Assembly: GCA_012840135.1 (NCBI GenBank)
Contig: DUMA01000029.1
Span: forward strand, 1-43,189
Source of the DNA: Thermoanaerobacterales bacterium
Lineage (GTDB): Bacteria; Bacillota; Thermosediminibacteria; Thermosediminibacterales; Tepidanaerobacteraceae
DNA length: 43,189 bases
Direction: 5' to 3'
Part shown: one piece after another, positions 41,422 through 43,189 of the stretch
Layout of the letters: the number at the start of each line of letters is the position of its first letter
Position numbering within the stretch: the first letter of the stretch is position 1
The notes under the pieces: generated by a model
Databases searched by the model: none
The model's input: the letters and a program-made list of their open reading frames with translations, nothing else
What the model was told of the DNA's origin: nothing
Made by a program: the position numbers and the translations under genes

Positions 41422-41844
41422 TTATTCTACTGTAATGCCCATGCTGCGGGCTGTACCTTCGATCATTCTCATGGCGGCTTCCAGGCTGTTGGCATTTAAA
41501 TCCGCCATTTTAAGCTCGGCTATTTCCTTTATGTCCTTTTTGGTAACCTTTGCTACTTTGTTTTTATTGGGCTCGCCGGAACCTTTCTCAATACCAGCGG
41601 CTTTTTTCAAGAGCACAGCTGCCGGCGGCGTCTTGAGCACAAATGTAAAGGACCTGTCCTGATAAACGGTCAATTCTACGGGGATGATAAGGCCTGCCTG
41701 AGAAGCGGTCTTTTCATTGAATTCCTTACAGAAATTCATTATATTTATCCCTGTGGGGCCCAGTGCGGGACCTACCGGAGGAGCTGGCGTTGCCTTGCCG
41801 GCCGGTATCTGCAACTTTACCATCGAAACAACTTTTTTAGCCAT
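41422..41844 (-). CDS. rplK: 50S ribosomal protein L11
   Basis: 140 residues. [34 protein letters not shown] is the conserved N-terminal proline-rich region; the C-terminal RNA-binding part has [25 protein letters not shown]-like sequence. It follows nusG by 23 bp. It shapes the GTPase-associated centre. Confidence 0.98.
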   Translation of the reverse strand: MAKKVVSMVKLQIPAGKATPAPPVGPALGPTGINIMNFCKEFNEKTASQAGLIIPVELTVYQDRSFTFVLKTPPAAVLLKKAAGIEKGSGEPNKNKVAKVTKKDIKEIAELKMADLNANSLEAAMRMIEGTARSMGITVE

Positions 41845-41867
41845 TTTTACACCTCCTGCAACAAAGT

Positions 41868-42395
41868 CTATAACTTCTCTATCTGGTTGAATTCGAGTTC
41901 AATGGGAGTTTCCCTCCCAAACATAGATATCAAAACCTTAACTTTTTGCCTTTCAGTATTGACTTCTATCACCTTGCCTGCAAAGTTCTCGAAAGGCCCC
42001 GATGTGACCTTGACATTCTGATTGACTGCGATATCTATCTTCGGTTTCGGTTCCTCTATGCCCATCTGTTTTAATATGCTTTTCGCTTCTGATTCCTGAA
42101 GGGGGATGGGTTTAGTTCCTGCCCCGACAAAACCTGTCACTCCCGGCGTATTTCTCACAACGTACCAGGAGTCGTCGGTAACAATCATCTCTACCAGCAC
42201 ATAACCGGGAAACACCTTGCGCTGGGTGACTTTTTTCTTGCCATTCTTTATTTCCATCTCTTCTTCCATGGGGACCAGCACCCTGAATATCTTATCCTGC
42301 ATTCCCATGGACTCTACTCTCTTCTCCAGGTTAGCCTTCACTTTATTTTCATATCCGGAATACGTATGGACTACATACCAGTTTTTTGAAGACAT
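41868..42395 (-). CDS. nusG: Transcription termination/antitermination protein NusG
   Basis: 175 residues. The N-terminal NGN domain ([29 protein letters not shown], then [31 protein letters not shown]) and the C-terminal KOW domain ([42 protein letters not shown]) are complete. It binds RNA polymerase and links it to ribosome or Rho. It follows secE after a 119-bp spacer that is filled by a repeat palindrome. Confidence 0.98.
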   Translation of the reverse strand: MSSKNWYVVHTYSGYENKVKANLEKRVESMGMQDKIFRVLVPMEEEMEIKNGKKKVTQRKVFPGYVLVEMIVTDDSWYVVRNTPGVTGFVGAGTKPIPLQESEAKSILKQMGIEEPKPKIDIAVNQNVKVTSGPFENFAGKVIEVNTERQKVKVLISMFGRETPIELEFNQIEKL

Positions 42396-42403
42396 ACTTC
42401 TCT

Positions 42404-42505
42404 TCGATGTTCGACGTTAGAAGTTAGAGGCTTGATTAGAAGAAATTTTGCCTAGCAAAATTTCCGCTTAATCGAATATCGAACCTCGAACCTCGAACTT
42501 CGAAA
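42404..42505. repeat. Palindrome flanked by inverted heptanucleotide repeats (nusG-secE spacer)
   Basis: Left heptads from 42404: TCGATGT, TCGACGT, TAGAAGT, TAGAGGC, TTGATTA. Core: GAAATTTTGC (42442-42451), CTA, GCAAAATTTC (42455-42464), a perfect 10-bp stem. Right heptads from 42471: ATCGAAT, ATCGAAC, CTCGAAC, CTCGAAC, TTCGAAA, inverted relatives of the left ones. It would fold into a long hairpin inside the secE-nusG transcript. Confidence 0.88.
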
Positions 42506-42514
42506 CAACCTCCT

Positions 42515-42721
42515 TTATCGGAGAATTAATGATAGCAACTTGTAAAGGATAGTATCAGCAATCCATATGATGCCGCTGACAATTGCAACCGATACTAAAA
42601 CCACGATAGTATATGTGGTAAGGTCATTTTTCGTAGGCCATGTAACTTTCTTGAGTTCGGACCTTACTTCTCTTAAAAACCTCCCGGTTTTTTTAATAAA
42701 GCTCTCTCCTGCAGCTGTCAT
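42515..42721 (-). CDS. secE: Preprotein translocase subunit SecE
   Basis: 68 residues, the short single-helix form of Firmicutes. FLREVRSELKKVTWPTKNDLTTYTIVVLVSVAIVSGIIWIADTIL contains the conserved amphipathic VTWPTKND-type segment followed by one transmembrane helix. It holds SecY in the membrane. Located between rpmG and nusG, as in most Firmicutes. Confidence 0.97.
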   Translation of the reverse strand: MTAAGESFIKKTGRFLREVRSELKKVTWPTKNDLTTYTIVVLVSVAIVSGIIWIADTILYKLLSLILR

Positions 42722-42745
42722 GTAAGCCTCACATCCCCCTAAAGC

Positions 42746-42895
42746 TTATTTTGTCTCCTTGTGCAGCGTATGTTTCCCGCAGTGTTTGCAGTATTTATTC
42801 ATCTCCAGACGGTCAGGGTCATTTTTCTTATTCTTCTGGGTAAAATAATTCCTCTGCTTGCATTCTGTACACGCCAGTACTATGTTGACCCTCAT
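42746..42895 (-). CDS. rpmG: 50S ribosomal protein L33
   Basis: 49 residues, starting [18 protein letters not shown] and containing CxxC pairs at Cys9/Cys12 and Cys36/Cys39, so the zinc-binding form of L33 (not the Cys-free form). It is shorter than the usual ORF cut-off and was read directly from the minus strand. It lies 24 bp before secE and belongs to the same operon, with a promoter about 65 bp upstream. Confidence 0.97.
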   Translation of the reverse strand: MRVNIVLACTECKQRNYFTQKNKKNDPDRLEMNKYCKHCGKHTLHKETK

Positions 42896-42959
42896 TTGCA
42901 CACCTCCATACTCAGTCTTCTATAAGTGCAAGGATTTTTCCTTTATAGTCACTTAAATC

Positions 42960-42988
42960 AATTTATCATAATTCCTGATTATTGTCAA
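42960..42988 (-). promoter_or_regulatory. Promoter of the rpmG-secE-nusG-rplK-rplA operon
   Basis: On the minus strand: perfect -35 TTGACA (42983-42988), 17 bp, -10 TAAATT (42960-42965) with an extended TG one base before the -10. Confidence 0.7.
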
Positions 42989-42995
42989 TAATTTA

Positions 42996-43024
42996 GGGGG
43001 AATCTTTCGATTCCCCCTTTTTTT
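42996..43024. terminator. Terminator downstream of tuf
   Basis: GGGGGAATC and GATTCCCCC form a perfect 9-bp stem with a TTTC loop (42996-43017). The T run of seven lies on the plus strand; the minus-strand tail is TAAATTATTG. It follows the tuf stop by few bases. It therefore may end tuf imperfectly on the minus strand and act strongly against plus-strand transcripts. Confidence 0.7.
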
Positions 43025-43025
43025 G

Positions 43026-43189
43026 CTATTTATCGATGATCTCCGTAACAACGCCGGCACCTACGGTCCTGCCGCCTTCCCTGATGGCAAACCTCAGACC
43101 TTCCTCTATGGCTATGGGTGAAATCAGCTGGATGTCCATGACTATGTTGTCTCCGGGCATTACCATCTCGGTGCCTTCAGGCAGGGTGA
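43026..43189 (-). CDS. tuf: Elongation factor Tu, C-terminal fragment (gene continues beyond window)
   Basis: The last 54 residues are readable: [17 protein letters not shown], then [23 protein letters not shown] and TEIIDK-stop. This is the conserved C-terminal domain III of EF-Tu, which delivers aminoacyl-tRNA to the ribosome. The 5' end is outside the window. Confidence 0.97.
   Translation of the reverse strand, partial: TLPEGTEMVMPGDNIVMDIQLISPIAIEEGLRFAIREGGRTVGAGVVTEIIDK

Overview
The window looks like chromosome of an endospore-forming, anaerobic, probably thermophilic clostridial Firmicute, close in flavour to Thermoanaerobacterales/Thermosediminibacterales. The reasons are spoIIE with a sporulation-type promoter, the cluster spoIIE-tilS-hpt-ftsH, type III pantothenate kinase, strong AGGAGG ribosome sites and many TTG starts. 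The genus cannot be fixed by reading alone. Most genes are on the minus strand. The last genes of the window (tuf, rpmG, secE, nusG, rplK, rplA, rplJ, rplL) are a standard translation cluster.

Layout. 1-5 kb: tail of a polysaccharide deacetylase, a secreted alkaline phosphatase behind a textbook array of Pho boxes, then an ABHD14-like hydrolase and an old-yellow-enzyme/dienoyl-CoA-reductase-type flavoenzyme, divergent from a LysR regulator. 5.9-9.3 kb: an AmmeMemoRadiSam set (radical SAM enzyme plus a Memo-AMMECR1 fusion) with arginase. 9.7-12 kb: MNT/HEPN pair and an MFS transporter. 12-14.7 kb: a compact operon of an HTH regulator, an unrecognised protein and a homologue of cyanobacterial acyl-ACP reductase that keeps the catalytic cysteine. 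14.8-22 kb: a Gfo/Idh/MocA oxidoreductase, an unknown conserved-looking protein, dusB, coaX with an ECF S-component, an ArsR/radical SAM operon with its own operator, and a DMT-type transporter. 22-29 kb: ftsH, hpt, tilS, spoIIE and three tRNAs (Glu, Met, fMet).

29.5-39.3 kb is the most coherent accessory locus. On the minus strand is pxpA-pxpB-pxpC plus a DUF1445 (D-glutamate cyclase-like) gene, i.e. 5-oxoproline (pyroglutamate) use. On the plus strand are an SSS-family transporter translationally coupled to a histidine kinase, an NRAMP-fold transporter that lacks the metal motif, and a sigma-54 (NtrC-type) response regulator. A near-perfect sigma-54 promoter precedes pxpA, and another lies before the NRAMP-like gene. 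An identical 14-nt sequence, TGTGCGTTTTCGCA, lies about 75-95 bp upstream of each. I read this as a sigma-54-dependent two-component 5-oxoproline regulon, which is my main proposal.

Other structure not explained by genes: intergenic palindromes flanked by inverted heptanucleotide repeats (tRNA spacer 29.02-29.12 kb; nusG-secE spacer 42.40-42.51 kb; a half-element at 17.06 kb), and two larger imperfect inverted-repeat elements (19.69-19.88 kb and 32.16-32.30 kb). No CRISPR array, insertion sequence, rRNA or prophage gene was seen.
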